64,000 nucleotides of DNA from Colletes latitarsis (lineage: Eukaryota; Arthropoda; Insecta; Hymenoptera; Colletidae). The stretch covers positions 22,418,001-22,482,000 of the forward strand of contig NW_027488368.1 of the NCBI RefSeq assembly GCF_051014445.1, written 5' to 3'. Shown here in pieces: positions 24,201 to 37,427 of this stretch. Position 1 is the first letter of the stretch, and each line of letters starts with the position of its first letter. The notes beneath the pieces are model-generated. The model was given only the letters and a program-made list of their open reading frames with translations. It searched no databases and was not told the DNA's origin. A program made the translations under genes and the position numbers.

Positions 24201-24430
24201 AACTGAAACAGTCAATTAAACCTGGTTTGGATGAATATTTTAGAGGATAATGCATGTTAGGTCTAGGTTAGCCCTGAGATTTTCACTCATCAGACTCATA
24301 CTTTCGCATTCCTCAGATACCTGTTGAACGGATCCTGGGTATTTTCTGGTATGGTTCACGTAGTAATGTGGTACCACACTGAAACAATCAATTAAACCAG
24401 GTCTTGATAAATATTTTAGATGATAACGCA
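21227..24430 (+). repeat. Long higher-order block, ~27-monomer offset, copy 2
   Basis: Second copy of 16402-19957, shorter by two monomers net: minus three near 22.46 kb, plus one between about 23.02 and 23.36 kb. The gains and losses are whole monomers, the expected outcome of unequal exchange in register. It contains no counterpart of the 20153-20592 insert. Confidence 0.82.
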
Positions 24431-27400
24431 TGTTAGGTCTGGGTTAGGTCTAGGACTTGCCCACATCAGGGTCATACTTTCGCATTTTTCACATACTTGT
24501 TGAACAGATCCTGGGTTTTTTCTGGTTTGGATCAGGTAGTAATGTGGGACCAAACTGAAACAGTCAATTAAACCTGGTTTCGATCAATATTTTAGAAGAT
24601 AACGCAAGTTAGTTCTGGGATAGGTCTGGGATTCGCCCTCATCAGGCTCATACTTTCGCGTTTTTCACATACTTGTTGAACTGATCCTGGGTTTTTTCTG
24701 GTTTGGATCACGTAGTAGTGTGGTACCACACTGAAGCAGTCCATTAAACCTGGTTTGGATCAATATTTTAGAGGATAACGCATGTTAGGCCTAGGTTAGG
24801 TCTGGGATTTTCACTCATCAGACTCATACTTCCGCATTCTTCACATACTTGTTGAGCGGATCCTGGGTTTTTTCTGGTTTGGATCACGTAGTAATGTGGG
24901 ACCACACTGAAACAATCAATTAAACCTGGTCTTGATAAATATTTTAGAGGATAACGCATGCTAGGTCTGGGATAGGTCTGGGATTTGCCCACATCAGACT
25001 CATACTTTCGCACACTTCACATACTCGTTGAACAGATCCTGGGTTATTTTCTGGTTTGGATCACATAGTAATGAGGTACCACACTGAAACAGTCGATTAA
25101 ACCAGGTTTCGATCAATATTTTTGAGGATAACGCATGTTAGGTCTAGGTTAGGCCTGGGATTTTCACTCATCAAACTCACACTTTCGCATACTTCTCATA
25201 CTTGTTGAACGGATCCTGGGCTATTTCTGGATTGGGTCGCGTAGTAATGTGGTACCTCACTGAAACAGTCAATTAAACCTGGTTTTGATGAATATTTTAG
25301 AGAATAACGCAAGTTAGGTCTGGGATAGGTCTGGGATTCGCCCTCATCAGGCTCATACTTTCGCGTTTTTCACATACTTGTTGAACTGATCCTGGGGTTT
25401 TTCTGGTTTGGATAACGTAGTAATGTTGTACCACACTGAAGCAGTCCATTAAACCTGGTTTGGATCAATATTTTAGAGGATAACGCATGTTAGGTCTGGG
25501 TTAGGTCTGGGATTTGCTCTCATCAGGCTCATACTTTCGCATTTTTCACATACTTGTTGAACAGATCCTGGGTTTTTTCTGGTTTGGGTCACGTAGTAAT
25601 GTGGTACCACACTGAAACAGTCAACTAAACCTGGTTTCGATCAATATTTTAGAGAATAATTCATGTTAGGTCTAGATTAGGTCAAGGATTTGCTCTCATC
25701 AGGCTCATTCTTTCGCATATTTCTCATACTTGATGGCTAGATCCTGGGCTTTTTCTGAATTGCGTCACGTAGTAATGAAGTGCAACACTGAAACAGTCAA
25801 CTAAACCTGGTTTCCGTCAATATTTTAGAGGACAACGCATGTCAGGTCTAGGTTAGGTCTGGGATTTACTCTCATCAGGGTCATACTGTCGCAGTTTTAA
25901 CTTACTTGTTGAACGGATCCTGGGTTTTTTCTGGTTTGGTTCACGTAGTAATGTGGTACCACACTGAAACATTCAATTAAACCTGGTCTTGATAAATATT
26001 TTAGAGGATAACGCATGTTAGGTTTGGGTTAGATCTAGGATTTGCCCTCATCAGGCTCATTCTTTCGCATATTTCTCATACTTGATGGCTAGATGCTGGG
26101 CTTTTTCTGGATTGCATCACGTAGTAATGAAGTACAACACTGAAACAGTCAATTAAACCTGGTTTCCATCATTATCTTAGAGGACAACGCAAGTTAGGTC
26201 TGGGATAGGTCTGGGATTTGCCCTCATCAGGCTCATACTTTCCGCGTTTTTCACATACTTGTTGAACAGATCCTGGGCTTTTTCTGGTTTGGATCACGTT
26301 GTAGTGTGGGACCACACTGAAACAATCAATTAAACCTGATCATGATAAATATTTTAGAGGACAACGCAAGTTAGGTCTGGGATAGGTCTGGGATTTGCCC
26401 TCATCAGGCTCACACTTTCGGGTTTTTCACATACTTGTTGAACAGATCCTGGGTTTTTTCTGGTTTGTATCACGTACTAGTGTGGTACCACACTGAAACA
26501 GTCGATTAAACCTGGTTTCGATCAATATTTTAGAGGATAACGCAAGTTAGGTCTGGGACAGGTCTGGGATTTGACCTCATCAGACTCATACTTTCGCACA
26601 CTTCACATACTCGTTGAATAGATCCTGGGTTATTTTCTGGTTTGGATCACATAGTAATGTGGTACCACACTGAAACAGTCGATTAAACCAGGTTTCGATA
26701 AATATTTTAGAGAATAATTCATGTGATGTCTAGGTTAGGTCTGGGATTTGCTCTCATCAGGCTCATTCTTTCACATATTTCTCATACATGTTGAACAGAT
26801 CCTGGGCTTTTTCTGGTTTGGATCACGTAGTAATGTGGTACCACACTGAAACAGTCGATTAAACCTGGTTTCGATCAATATTTAAGAGGATAACGCAAGT
26901 TAAGTCTGGGATTGGTCTGGGATTTGACCTCATCAGACTCATATTTTCGCACACTTCACATACTCGTTGAACAGATCCTGGGATATTTTCCGGTTTGGAT
27001 CACATAGTAATGTGGTACCACACTGAAACAGTCGATTAAACCAGGTTTCGATCAATATTTTTGAGGATAACGCATGTTAGGTCTAGGTTAGGCCTGGGAT
27101 TTTCACTCATCAGACTCATACTTTCGCATTCTTCACATACTTGTTGAACGGATCCTGGGTTTTTTCTGGTTTGGATCACGTAGTAATGTGGGACCACACT
27201 GAAACAGTCAATTAAACCTGGTTTCGATCAATATTTTAGAGAATAATTCATGTTAGGTCTAGGTTAGGTCTGGGATTTGCTCTCATCAGGCTCATTCTTT
27301 CGCATATTTCTCATACTTGATGGCTAGATCCTGGGCTTTTTCTGGATTGCATCACGTAGTAATGAAGTACAACACTGAAACAGTCAATTAAACCTGGTTT

Positions 27401-27477
27401 CCATCAATGTCTTAGAGGACAACGCAAGTTAGGTCTGGGATAGGTCTGGGATTTGCCCTCATCAGGCTCATACTTTC

Positions 27478-28022
27478 GCACACTTCACATACTCGTTGAA
27501 CAGATCCTGGGTTATTTTCTGGTTTGGATCACATAGTAATGTGCTACCACACTGAAACAGTCGATTAAACCAGGTTTCGATCAATATTTTAGAGAATAAT
27601 TCATGTGATGTCTAGGTTAGGTCTGGGATTTGCTCTCATCAGGCTCATTCTTTCGCATATTTCTCATACATGTTGAAGGGATCCTGGGTTTTTTCTGGTC
27701 TGGATCACGTAGTAATGTGGGACCACACTGAAACAATCAATTAAACCTGGTCTTGATAAATATTTTAGAGGATAACGCATGTTAGGTCTGGCTTAGGTCA
27801 AGGATATGCCCCCATCAGGCTCATACTTTCGCATATTTCTCATACTTCATGGCTAGATCCTGGGCTGTTTCTGGATTGTATCACGTAGTAATGTGGTACC
27901 ACGCTGATACAGTCAATTAAACCTGGTTTCAATCAATATTTTAGAGGATAACGCATGTTAGGCCTAGGTTAGGTCTGGGATTTTCACTCATCAGACTCAT
28001 ACTTTCGCATTCTTCACATACT
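27478..28022 (+). repeat. Repeated block, 19-monomer offset, copy 1
   Basis: About three monomers that recur at 30775-31318. Shared rare variants are gtgctaccacactg, agagaataattcatgtgatg, tctcatacatgttg, ggatatgcccc and ccacgctgatacagtca. The offset is 3297 bp, 19 monomers minus the roughly 50 bp lost near 30334. Confidence 0.82.
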
Positions 28023-28484
28023 TGTTGAACGGATCCTGGGTTTTTTCTGGTTTGGATCACGTAGTAATGTGGGACCACACTGAAACAGTTCATTAAACCT
28101 GGTTTCGCTCAATATTTTAGAGGATAACGCATGTTAGGTCTAGGTTAGGTCTGGGATTTGCTCTCAACAGGCTCATTCTTTCGCATATTTCTCATACTTG
28201 ATGGCTAGATCCTGGGCTTTTTCTGGATTGCATCACGTAGTAATGTAGTACCACATTGAAACAGTCAATGAAACCTGGTTTTCATCAATATTTAAGAGGA
28301 CAACGCAAGTTAGGTCTAGGTAGGGCCTGAGATTTTCACTGATCAGACTCATACTTTCGCATTCTTCACATACTTGTTGAACGGATCCTGGGTTTTTTCT
28401 GGTTTGGATCACGTAGTAATGTGGGACCACACTGAAACAATCAATTAAACCTGGTCTTGATAAATATTTTAGAGGATAACGCAT

Positions 28485-28713
28485 GTTAAGTCTGGGATTG
28501 GTCTGGGATTTGACCTTATCCGACTCATACTTTCGCACACTTCACATACTCGTTGAACAGATCCTGGGTTATTTTCTGGTTTGGATCACATAGTAATGTG
28601 GTAACACACTGAAACAGTCGATTAAACCTGGTTTCCATCATTACCTTAGAGGACAACGCAAGTTAGGTCTGGGACAGGTCTGGGATTTGCCCTCATCAGG
28701 CTCATACTTTCGC
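28485..28713 (+). repeat. Repeated block, 8-monomer offset, copy 1
   Basis: A short string recurring at 29894-30122, 1409 bp away (eight monomers). Markers are gttaagtctgggattggtct, tttgacct followed by atccgactc, gtaacacactgaaac and tttccatcattac/atc. The copies differ at a few bases only. Confidence 0.75.
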
Positions 28714-29893
28714 GTTTTTCACATACTTGTTGAACAGATCCTGGGGTTTCTCTGGTTTGGATCACGAAGTAGTGAGTTACCACACTGAAACAGTCCATTA
28801 AACCTGGTTTCGCTCAATATTTTAGAAGATAACGCATGTTAGGTCTAGGTTAGGCCTGGGATTTGCCCTCATCAGGGTCATACTTTCGCAGTTTTAACAT
28901 GCATGTTGACCTGATCGAGAGTTTTTTCTGCTTTGGATCACGTAGTAAAGTGGTACCACACTAAAACAGTCAATTAAACCTGGTTTCGATCAATATTTCA
29001 GAGGATAACGCAGGTTAGGTCTGGGATAGGTCTAGGATTTGCCCTCATCAGGCCCATTCATTCGCATATTTCTCATACTTGATGGCTAGATCCTGGGCTT
29101 TTTCTGGATTGCATCACGTAGTAATGTGGGACCACACTGAAACAATCAATTAAACCTGGTCTTGATAAATATTTTAGAGGATAACGCATGTTAGGTCTGG
29201 GTTAGGTCTAGGATATGCCCCCATCAGGCTCATACTTTCGCATATTTCTCATACTTCATGGCTAGATCCTGGGCTGTTTCTGGATTGTATCACGTAGTAA
29301 TGTGGTACCACGCTGAAACAGTCAATGAAACCTAGTTTTCATCAATATTTTGGAGGACAACGCAAGTTAGGTCTAGGTAAGGCCTGAGATTTTCACTGAT
29401 CAGACTCATACTTTCGCAGTCTTCACATACTTGTTGAACGGATCCTGGGTTTATTCTGGTTTGGATCACGTAGTAATGTGGTACCACACTGAAACGGTCA
29501 ATTAAACCTGGTTTCGATCATTATTTTAGAGGATAACGCAAGTTAGGTCTGGGATAGGTCTGGTATTTGCCCTCATCAGGCTCATACTTTCGCGTTTTTC
29601 ACATACTTGTTGAACAGATCATGGGTTTTTTCTGCTTTGGGTCACGTAGTAGTGTGATACCACACTGAAACAGTGGATTAAACCTGGTTTCGATGAATAT
29701 TTTAGAGGATAACGCATGTGAGGTCTAGGTTAGCCCTGGGATTTTTACTCATCAGACTCATACTTTCGCATTCTTCACATACTTATTGAACTGATCCTGG
29801 GTTTTTTCTGGTTTGGATCATGTAGTAATGTGGTACCACACTGAAACAGTCGATTAAACCTGGTTTCGATCAATATGTTAGAGGATAACGCAA

Positions 29894-30122
29894 GTTAAGT
29901 CTGGGATTGGTCTGGGATTTGACCTCATCCGACTCATACTTTCGCACACTTCACATACTCGTTGAACAGATCCTGGGTTATTTTCTGGTTTGGATCACAT
30001 AGTAATGTGGTAACACACTGAAACAGTCGATTAAACCTGGTTTCCATCATTATCTTAGAGGACAACGCAAGTTAGGTCTGGGACAGGTCTGGGATTTGCC
30101 CTCATCAGGCTCATACTTTCGC
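29894..30122 (+). repeat. Repeated block, 8-monomer offset, copy 2
   Basis: Second copy of 28485-28713. It ends at ctttcgc, after which the variable segments differ (gtttttcac after copy 1, attcttcac here). Breakpoints at this box recur across the array. Confidence 0.75.
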
Positions 30123-30274
30123 ATTCTTCACATACTTGTTGAACGGATCCTGGGTTTTTTCTCGTTTTGATGACGTAGTAATGTGTGTCCACACTGAAAC
30201 AATCAATTAAACCTGGTCTTGATAAATATTTTAGAGGATAACGCATTTTAGGTCTGGGATAGGTCTGGGATTTG

Positions 30275-30380
30275 CCCTCATCAGACTCATACTTTCGCAC
30301 ACTTCACATACTCGTTGAACAGATCCTGGGTTTTAAACCTGATCTTGATAAATATTTTAGAGGCTAACGCATGTTAGGTC
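30275..30380 (+). repeat. Satellite monomer with ~50-bp internal deletion
   Basis: At 30334/30335 the sequence passes from gatcctgggtttt directly to aaacctgatcttg. The stretch that normally lies between them (end of the T-run, ggatcacgtag, the ggtacc palindrome and the gaaaca box) is absent, a loss of about 50 bp. The loss also explains why the similar blocks at 27478 and 30775 lie 3297 bp apart rather than an exact 19 monomers (3344 bp). Confidence 0.85.
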
Positions 30381-30774
30381 TGGGATAGGTCTGGGATTTG
30401 CCCCCATCAGGCTCATACTTTCGCATATTTCTCATACTTCATGGCTAGATCCTGGGCTTTTTCTGGATTGCGTCACGTAGTAATGAAGTACAACACTGAA
30501 ACAGTCAATTAAACCTGGTTTCCATCAATATCTTAGAGGACAACGCAAGTTAGGTCTGGGATAGGTCTGGGATTTGCCCTCATCAGGCTCATACTTTCGC
30601 GTTTTTCACATACTTGTTGAACAGATCCTGGGTTTTTTCTGGTTTGTATCACGTAGTAGTGTGGTACCACACTGAAACAATCGATTAAACCTGGTTTCAA
30701 TCAATATTTTAGAGGATAACGCAAGTTAGGTCTGGGATAGGTCTGGGATTTGACCTCATCAGACTCATACTTTC

Positions 30775-31318
30775 GCACACTTCACATACTCGTTGAACAG
30801 ATCCTGGGTTATTTTCTGGTTTGGATCACATAGTAATGTGCTACCACACTGAAACAGTCGATTAAACCAGGTTTCGATCAATATTTTAGAGAATAATTCA
30901 TGTGATGTCTAGGTTAGGTCTGGGATATGCTCTCATCAGGCTCATTCTTTCGCATATTTCTCATACATGTTGGAGGGATCCTGGGTTTTTTCTGGTTTGG
31001 ATCACGTAGTAATGTGGGACCACAGTGAAACAATCAATTAAACCTGGTCTTCATAAATATTTTAGAGGATAACGCATGTTAGGTCTGGGTTAGGTCTAGG
31101 ATATGCCCCATCAGGCTCATACTTTCGCATATTTCTCGTACTTCATGGCTAGATCCTGGGCTGTTTCTGGATTGTATCACGTAGTAATGTGGTACCACGC
31201 TGATACAGTCACTTAAACCTGGTTTCAATAAATATTTTAGAGGATAACGCATGTTAGGCCTAGGTTAGGTCTGGGATTTTCACTCATCAGACTCATACTT
31301 TCTCATTCTTCACATACT
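30775..31318 (+). repeat. Repeated block, 19-monomer offset, copy 2
   Basis: Second copy of 27478-28022, with small changes such as atatgccccatcagg (one C fewer) and a cttcgtac-like change in the ttctcatacttc box. Same order of monomer types as copy 1. Confidence 0.82.
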
Positions 31319-34300
31319 CGTTGAACAGATCCTGGGTTATTTTCTGGTTTGGATCACATAGTAATGTGGTACCACACTGAAACAGTCGATTAAACCAGGT
31401 TTCGATCAATATTTTTGAGGATAACGCATGTTAGGTCTAGGTTAGGACTGGGATTTTCACTCATCAGACTCATACTTTCGCATTCTTCACAGACTTGTTG
31501 AACGGATCCTGGGTTTTTTCTGGTTTGAATCACGTAGTAATGTGGGACCACACTGAAACAGTCAATTAAACCTGGTTTCGATTAATATTTTAGAGAATAA
31601 TTCATGTTATGTCTAGGTTAGGACTGGGATTTGCTCTCATCAGGCTCATTCTTTCGCATATTTCTCATACTTCATGGCTAGATCCTGGGCTTTTTCTGGA
31701 TTGCATCACGTAGTAATGAAGTACAACACTGAAGCAGTCAATTAAACGTGGTTTCCATCAATATCTTAGAGGACAACGCAAGTTAGGTCTGGGATAGGTC
31801 TGGGATTTGCCCTCATCAGGCTCATACTTTCGCGTTTTTCACATACTTGTTGAACAGATCCTGGGTTTTTTCTGGTTTGTATCACGTAGTAGTGTGGTAC
31901 CACACTGAAACAGTCCATGAAACCTGGGTTGGATCAATATTTTAGAGGATAACGCATGTTAGGTCTAGGTTAGCCCTGGGATTTTCACTCATTAGACTCA
32001 TACTTTCGCAATCTTCACATACTTGTTGAACTGATCCTGGGCTTTTTCTGGTTTGGATCACATAGTAATGAGGTACCACACTGAAACAGTCGATTAAACC
32101 AGGTTTCGATCAATATTTTAGAGAATAATTCATGTGATGTCTAGGTTAGGTCTGGGATTTGCTCTCATCAGGCTCATTCTTTCGCATATTTCTCATACTT
32201 GATGGCTAGATCCTGGGCTTTTTCTGGATTGCATCACGTAGTAATGTAGTACCACACTGAAACAGTCAATGAAACCTGGTTTTCATCAATATTTTAGAGG
32301 ACAACGCAAGTTAGGTCTAGGTAAGGCCTGAGATTTTCACTGACCAGACTCATACTTTCGCATTCTTCACATACTTGTTGAACGGATCCTGGGTTTTTTC
32401 TGGTTTGGATCACGTAGTAATGTGGGACCACACTGAAACAGTCAATTAAACCTGGTTTCGATCAATATTTTAGAGAATAATTCATGTTAGGTCTAGGTTA
32501 GGTCTGGGATTTGCTCTCACCAGGCTCATTCTTTCGCATATTTCTCATACTTCATGGCTGGATCCTGGGCTATTTCTGGATTGGATCACGTAGTAATGTG
32601 GTACCACACTGAAACGGTCAATTAAACCTGGTTTTGATGAATATTTTAGAGAATAATTCATGTTAGGTTTAGGTTAGGTCTGGGATTTGCTCTCATCAGG
32701 CTTATTCTTTCGCATATTTCTCATACTTGACGGCTAGATCCTGGACTTTTTCTGGATTGCATCACGTAGTAATGAAGTACAACACTGAAACACTCAATTA
32801 AACCTGGTTTCGATCAATATTATTGAGGATAACGCATGTTAGGTCTAGGTTAGGCCTGGGATTTTCACTCATCAGACTCATACTTTCGCATTCATCACAT
32901 ATTTGTTGAACGGATCTGGGGTTTTTTCTGGTGTGGATCACGTAGTAATGTGGGACCACACTGAAACAATCAATTAAACCAGATCTTGATAAATATTGTA
33001 GAGGATAACGCATGTTAGGTCTAGGTTAGGTCTGGGATTTGCTCTCATCAGGCTCATTCTTTCTCATATTTCTCATACTTGACGGCTAGATCCTGGGCTT
33101 TTTCTGGATTGCATCACGTAGTAATGAAGTACAACACTGAAACAGTCAATTAAACCTGGTTTCGATCAATATTTTAGAGAATAATTCATGTTAGGTCTAG
33201 GTTAGGTCTGGGATTTGCTCTCATCAGGCTCAATCTTTCGCATATTTCTCATACTTCATGGCTGGATCCTGGGCTATTTCTGGATTGGATCACGTAGTAA
33301 TGTGGGACCACACTGAAACAGTCAATTAAACCTGGTCTTGATGAATATTTTAGAGGATAACGCATGTTAAGTCTGGGTCAGGTCTAGAATTTGCCCTCAT
33401 CATGCTCATACTTTCGCATCTTTCTCATACATCATGGCTAGATCCTGGGCTATTTCTGGATTGTGTCACGTAGTAATGTGGTACCACGCTGAAACAGTCG
33501 ATTAAACCTGGTTCCGATCAATATATTAGAGGATAACGCAAGTTAAGTCTGGTATAGGTCTGGGATTTGACCTCATCAGACTCATACTTTCGCGTTTTTC
33601 ACAAATTTGTTGAACAGATCCGGGGTTTTTTCTGGTTTGGATCACGTAGTAGTTTGGTACCACACTGAAACAGTCCATTAAACCTGGTTTGGTCAATATT
33701 TTAGAGGATAACGCATGTTAGGTCTAGGTTAGGTCTGGGATTTTCACTGACCAGACTCATACTTTCGCATTCTTCACATACTTGTTGAACGGATCCTGGG
33801 TTTTTTCTGGTTTGGATCACGTAGTAATGTGGGACCACACTGAAACAGTCAATTAAACCTGGTTTCGATCAATATTTTAGAGAATAATTCATGTTAGGTC
33901 TAGGTTAGGTCTGGGATTTGCTCTCATCAGGCTCATTCTTTCGCATATTCCTCATACTTGACGGCTAGATCCTGGGCTTTTGCTCGATTGCATCACGTAG
34001 TAATGAAGTACAACACTGAAACAGTCAATTAAACCCGGTTTCCATCAATATTTTAGAGGACAACGCATGTTAGGTCTAGGTTAGGCCTGGGATTTGCCCT
34101 CATCAGGGTCACACTTTCGCAGTATTAACATACGTGTTGACCTGATCGAGGGTTTTTTCTGCTTTGGATCAGGTAGTAAAGTGGTACCACACTGAAACAG
34201 TCCATTAAACCTGGTTTGGATCAATATTTTAGAGGATAACGCATGTTAGGTCTAGGTTAGCCCTGGGATTTTCACTCATCAGACTCATACTTTCGCATTC

Positions 34301-34571
34301 TTCACATGCTTGTTGAACGGATCCTGGGCTTTTTCTGGTTTCGTTCACGTAGTAATGTGGTACCACACTGAAACATTCAATTAAACCTGATCTTGATAAA
34401 TATTTGAGAGGATAACGCATGTTAGATTTGGGTTAAGTCTAGGATTTGCCCTCATCAGGCTCATACTTTCGCATATTTCTCATACTTCATGGCTAGATCC
34501 TGGGCTATTTCTAGATTAGATCACGTAGTAATGTGGTACCACACTGAAACAGTCAATTAAACCTGGTTTCG

Positions 34572-35667
34572 ATCAATATCTTAGAGGACAACGCAAGTTA
34601 GGTCTGGGATAGGTCTTGGATTTGCCCTCATCAGGCTCATACTTTCGCGTTTTTCACATACTTTTTGAACAGATCCTGGGTTTTTTCTGGTTTGGATCAC
34701 GTAGTAGTTTGGTACCACACTGAAACAGTCCATTAAACCTGGTTTGGTCAATATTTTAGAGGAAAACGCATGTTAGGTCTAGGTTAGGTCTGGGAATTTC
34801 ACTCATCAGACTCATACTTTCGCATTCTTCACATACTTGTTGAACGGATCCTGGGTTTTTTCCGGTTTGGATCACGTAGTAATGTGGTACCACACTGAAA
34901 CAGTCTATTAAACCTGGTTTCGATCAATATTTTAGAGGATAACGCAAGTTAAGTCTGGGATTGGTCTGGGATTTGACCTCATCAGACTCATACTTTCGCA
35001 CACTTCACATACTCGTTGAACAGATCCTGGGTTATTTTCTGGTTTGGATCACATAGTAATGTGGTACCACACTGAAACAGTCGATTATACCAGGTTTCGA
35101 TCAATATTTTTGAGGATAACGCATGTTAGGTCTAGGTTAGGCCTGGGATTTTCACTCATCAGACTCATACTTTCGCATTCTTCACATACTTGTTGAACGG
35201 ATCCTGTGCTTTTTCTGGTTTGGATCACGTAGTAATGTGGTACCACACTGAAACAGTCGATTAAACCTGGTTTCGATCAATATTTTAGAGGATAACGCAT
35301 GTTAGGTCTAGGTTAGCCCTGGGATTTTCACTCATCAGACTCTTACTTTCGCATTCTTCACATACTTGTTGACGGATCCTGGGTTTTTTCTGGTTTGGAT
35401 CACGTAGTAATGTGGTACCACACTGAAACAGTCGATTAAACCTGGTTTCGATCAATATTTTAGAGGATAACGCATGTTAGGTCTAGGTTAGCCCTGGGAT
35501 TTTCACTCATCAGACTCATACTTTCGCGTTTTTCACATACTTTTTGAACAGATCCTGGGTTTTTTCTGGTTTGGATCACGTAGTAGTGTGGTACCACACT
35601 GAAACAGTCCATTAAACCTGGTTCGGAGCAATATTTTAGAGGATAACGCATGTTAGGTCTAGGTTAG
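34572..35667 (+). repeat. Ten-monomer-offset duplication, copy 1
   Basis: A 1.1-kb stretch that recurs at 36331-37427, 1759-1760 bp downstream (ten monomers). Copy 1 lacks one base at about 35372 (tgttgacgg for tgttgaacgg) and has aggaaaacgc at about 34764 for aggataacgc. Shared markers are ggtcttggatttgcc, actttttgaacagatcc, gtagtttggtacc, gattataccagg, gatcctgtgctttttctgg and gttcggagcaatatt. Confidence 0.9.
35397..35572 (+). repeat. Representative satellite monomer (176 bp)
   Basis: A typical unit, measured from one ggatcacgtag box to the next, is exactly 176 bp. It contains a dyad-symmetric core centred on ggtacc (tgtggtaccaca), a tcgatcaatatttt box, two ttagg pentamers 10 bp apart within gttaggtctaggttag, the tcatcagactcatacttt box, and a T-run in the gatcctgggttttttctgg box. 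The 176-bp length is close to nucleosome-repeat length, as is common for centromeric satellites. Most neighbouring units are 176 bp within one or two bases, so offsets between similar blocks fall near multiples of 176. Confidence 0.95.
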
Positions 35668-36330
35668 GTCTGGGATTTTCACTCATCAGACCCATACTTT
35701 CGCATTCTTCACATACTTGTTGAACGGATCCTGTGTTTTTCTGGTTTGGATCACGTAGTAATGTGGTGCCACACTGAAACAGTCGATTAAACCTGGTTTC
35801 GATCAATATTTTAGAGGATAACGCATGTTAGGTCTAGGTTAGCCCTGGGATTTTCACTCATCAGACTCATACTTTCCCACACTTCACATACTCGTTGAAC
35901 AGATCCTGGGATATTTTCTGGTTTGGATCACATAGTAATGTGGTACCACTATGAAACAGTCGATTAAACCAGGTTTCGATCAATACTTTTGAGGATAACG
36001 CATGTTAGGTCTGGGTTAGGTCTGGGATTTGCCCTCATCAGGCTCATACTTTCCGCGTTTTTCACATACTTGTTTAACAGATCCTGGGTTTTTTCTGGTT
36101 TGGATCACGTTGTAGTGTGGACCACACTGAAACAATCAATTAAACCTGATCTTGATAAATATTTTAGAGGATAACGCATGTTAGGTCTGGGATAGGTCTG
36201 GGATTTGCCCCCATCAGGCTCATACTTTCGCATATTTCTCATACTTCATGGCTAGATCCTGGGCTTTTTCTGGATTGCATCACGTAGTAATGAAGTACAA
36301 CACTGAAACAGTCAATTAAACCTGGTTTCC

Positions 36331-37427
36331 ATCAATATCTTAGAGGACAACGCAAGTTAGGTCTGGGATAGGTCTTGGATTTGCCCTCATCAGGCTCATA
36401 CTTTCGCGTTTTTCACATACTTTTTGAACAGATCCTGGGTTTTTTCTGGTTTGGATCACGTAGTAGTTTGGTACCACACTGAAACAGTCCATTAAACCTG
36501 GTTTGGTCAATATTTTAGAGGATAACGCATGTTAGGTCTAGGTTAGGTCTGGGAATTTCACTCATCAGACTCATACTTTCGCATTCTTCACATACTTGTT
36601 GAACGGATCCTGGGTTTTTTCCGGTTTGGATCACGTAGTAATGTGGTACCACACTGAAACAGTCGATTAAACCTGGTTTCGATCAATATTTTAGAGGATA
36701 ACGCAAGTTAAGTCTGGGATTGGTCTGGGATTTGACCTCATCAGACTCATACTTTCGCACACTTCACATACTCGTTGAACAGATCCTGGGTTATTTTCTG
36801 GTTTGGATCACATAGTAATGTGGTACCACACTGAAACAGTCGATTATACCAGGTTTCGATCAATATTTTTGAGGATAACGCATGTTAGGTCTAGGTTAGG
36901 CCTGGGATTTTCACTCATCAGACTCATACTTTCGCATTCTTCACATACTTGTTGAACGGATCCTGTGCTTTTTCTGGTTTGGATCACGTAGTAATGTGGT
37001 ACCACACTGAAACAGTCGATTAAACCTGGTTTCGATCAATATTTTAGAGGATAACGCATGTTAGGTCTAGGTTAGCCCTGGGATTTTCACTCATCAGACT
37101 CTTACTTTCGCATTCTTCACATACTTGTTGAACGGATCCTGGGTTTTTTCTGGTTTGGATCACGTAGTAATGTGGTACCACACTGAAACAGTCGATTAAA
37201 CCTGGTTTCGATCAATATTTTAGAGGATAACGCATGTTAGGTCTAGGTTAGCCCTGGGATTTTCACTCATCAGACTCATACTTTCGCGTTTTTCACATAC
37301 TTTTTGAACAGATCCTGGGTTTTTTCTGGTTTGGATCACGTAGTAGTGTGGTACCACACTGAAACAGTCCATTAAACCTGGTTCGGAGCAATATTTTAGA
37401 GGATAACGCATGTTAGGTCTAGGTTAG
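36331..37427 (+). repeat. Ten-monomer-offset duplication, copy 2
   Basis: Second copy of 34572-35667, almost identical. Together the two copies and the 663 bp between them form a 1760-bp higher-order period seen at least 1.6 times. The copies diverge on the left at ttcg/ttcc in the cctggttt box and on the right at ggttaggtc/ggttagccc. Confidence 0.9.

Noticed and set aside
35478..35500. True interstitial telomere tract
   Set aside because: Only two pentamers per monomer, separated by other bases; no run of consecutive TTAGG units.
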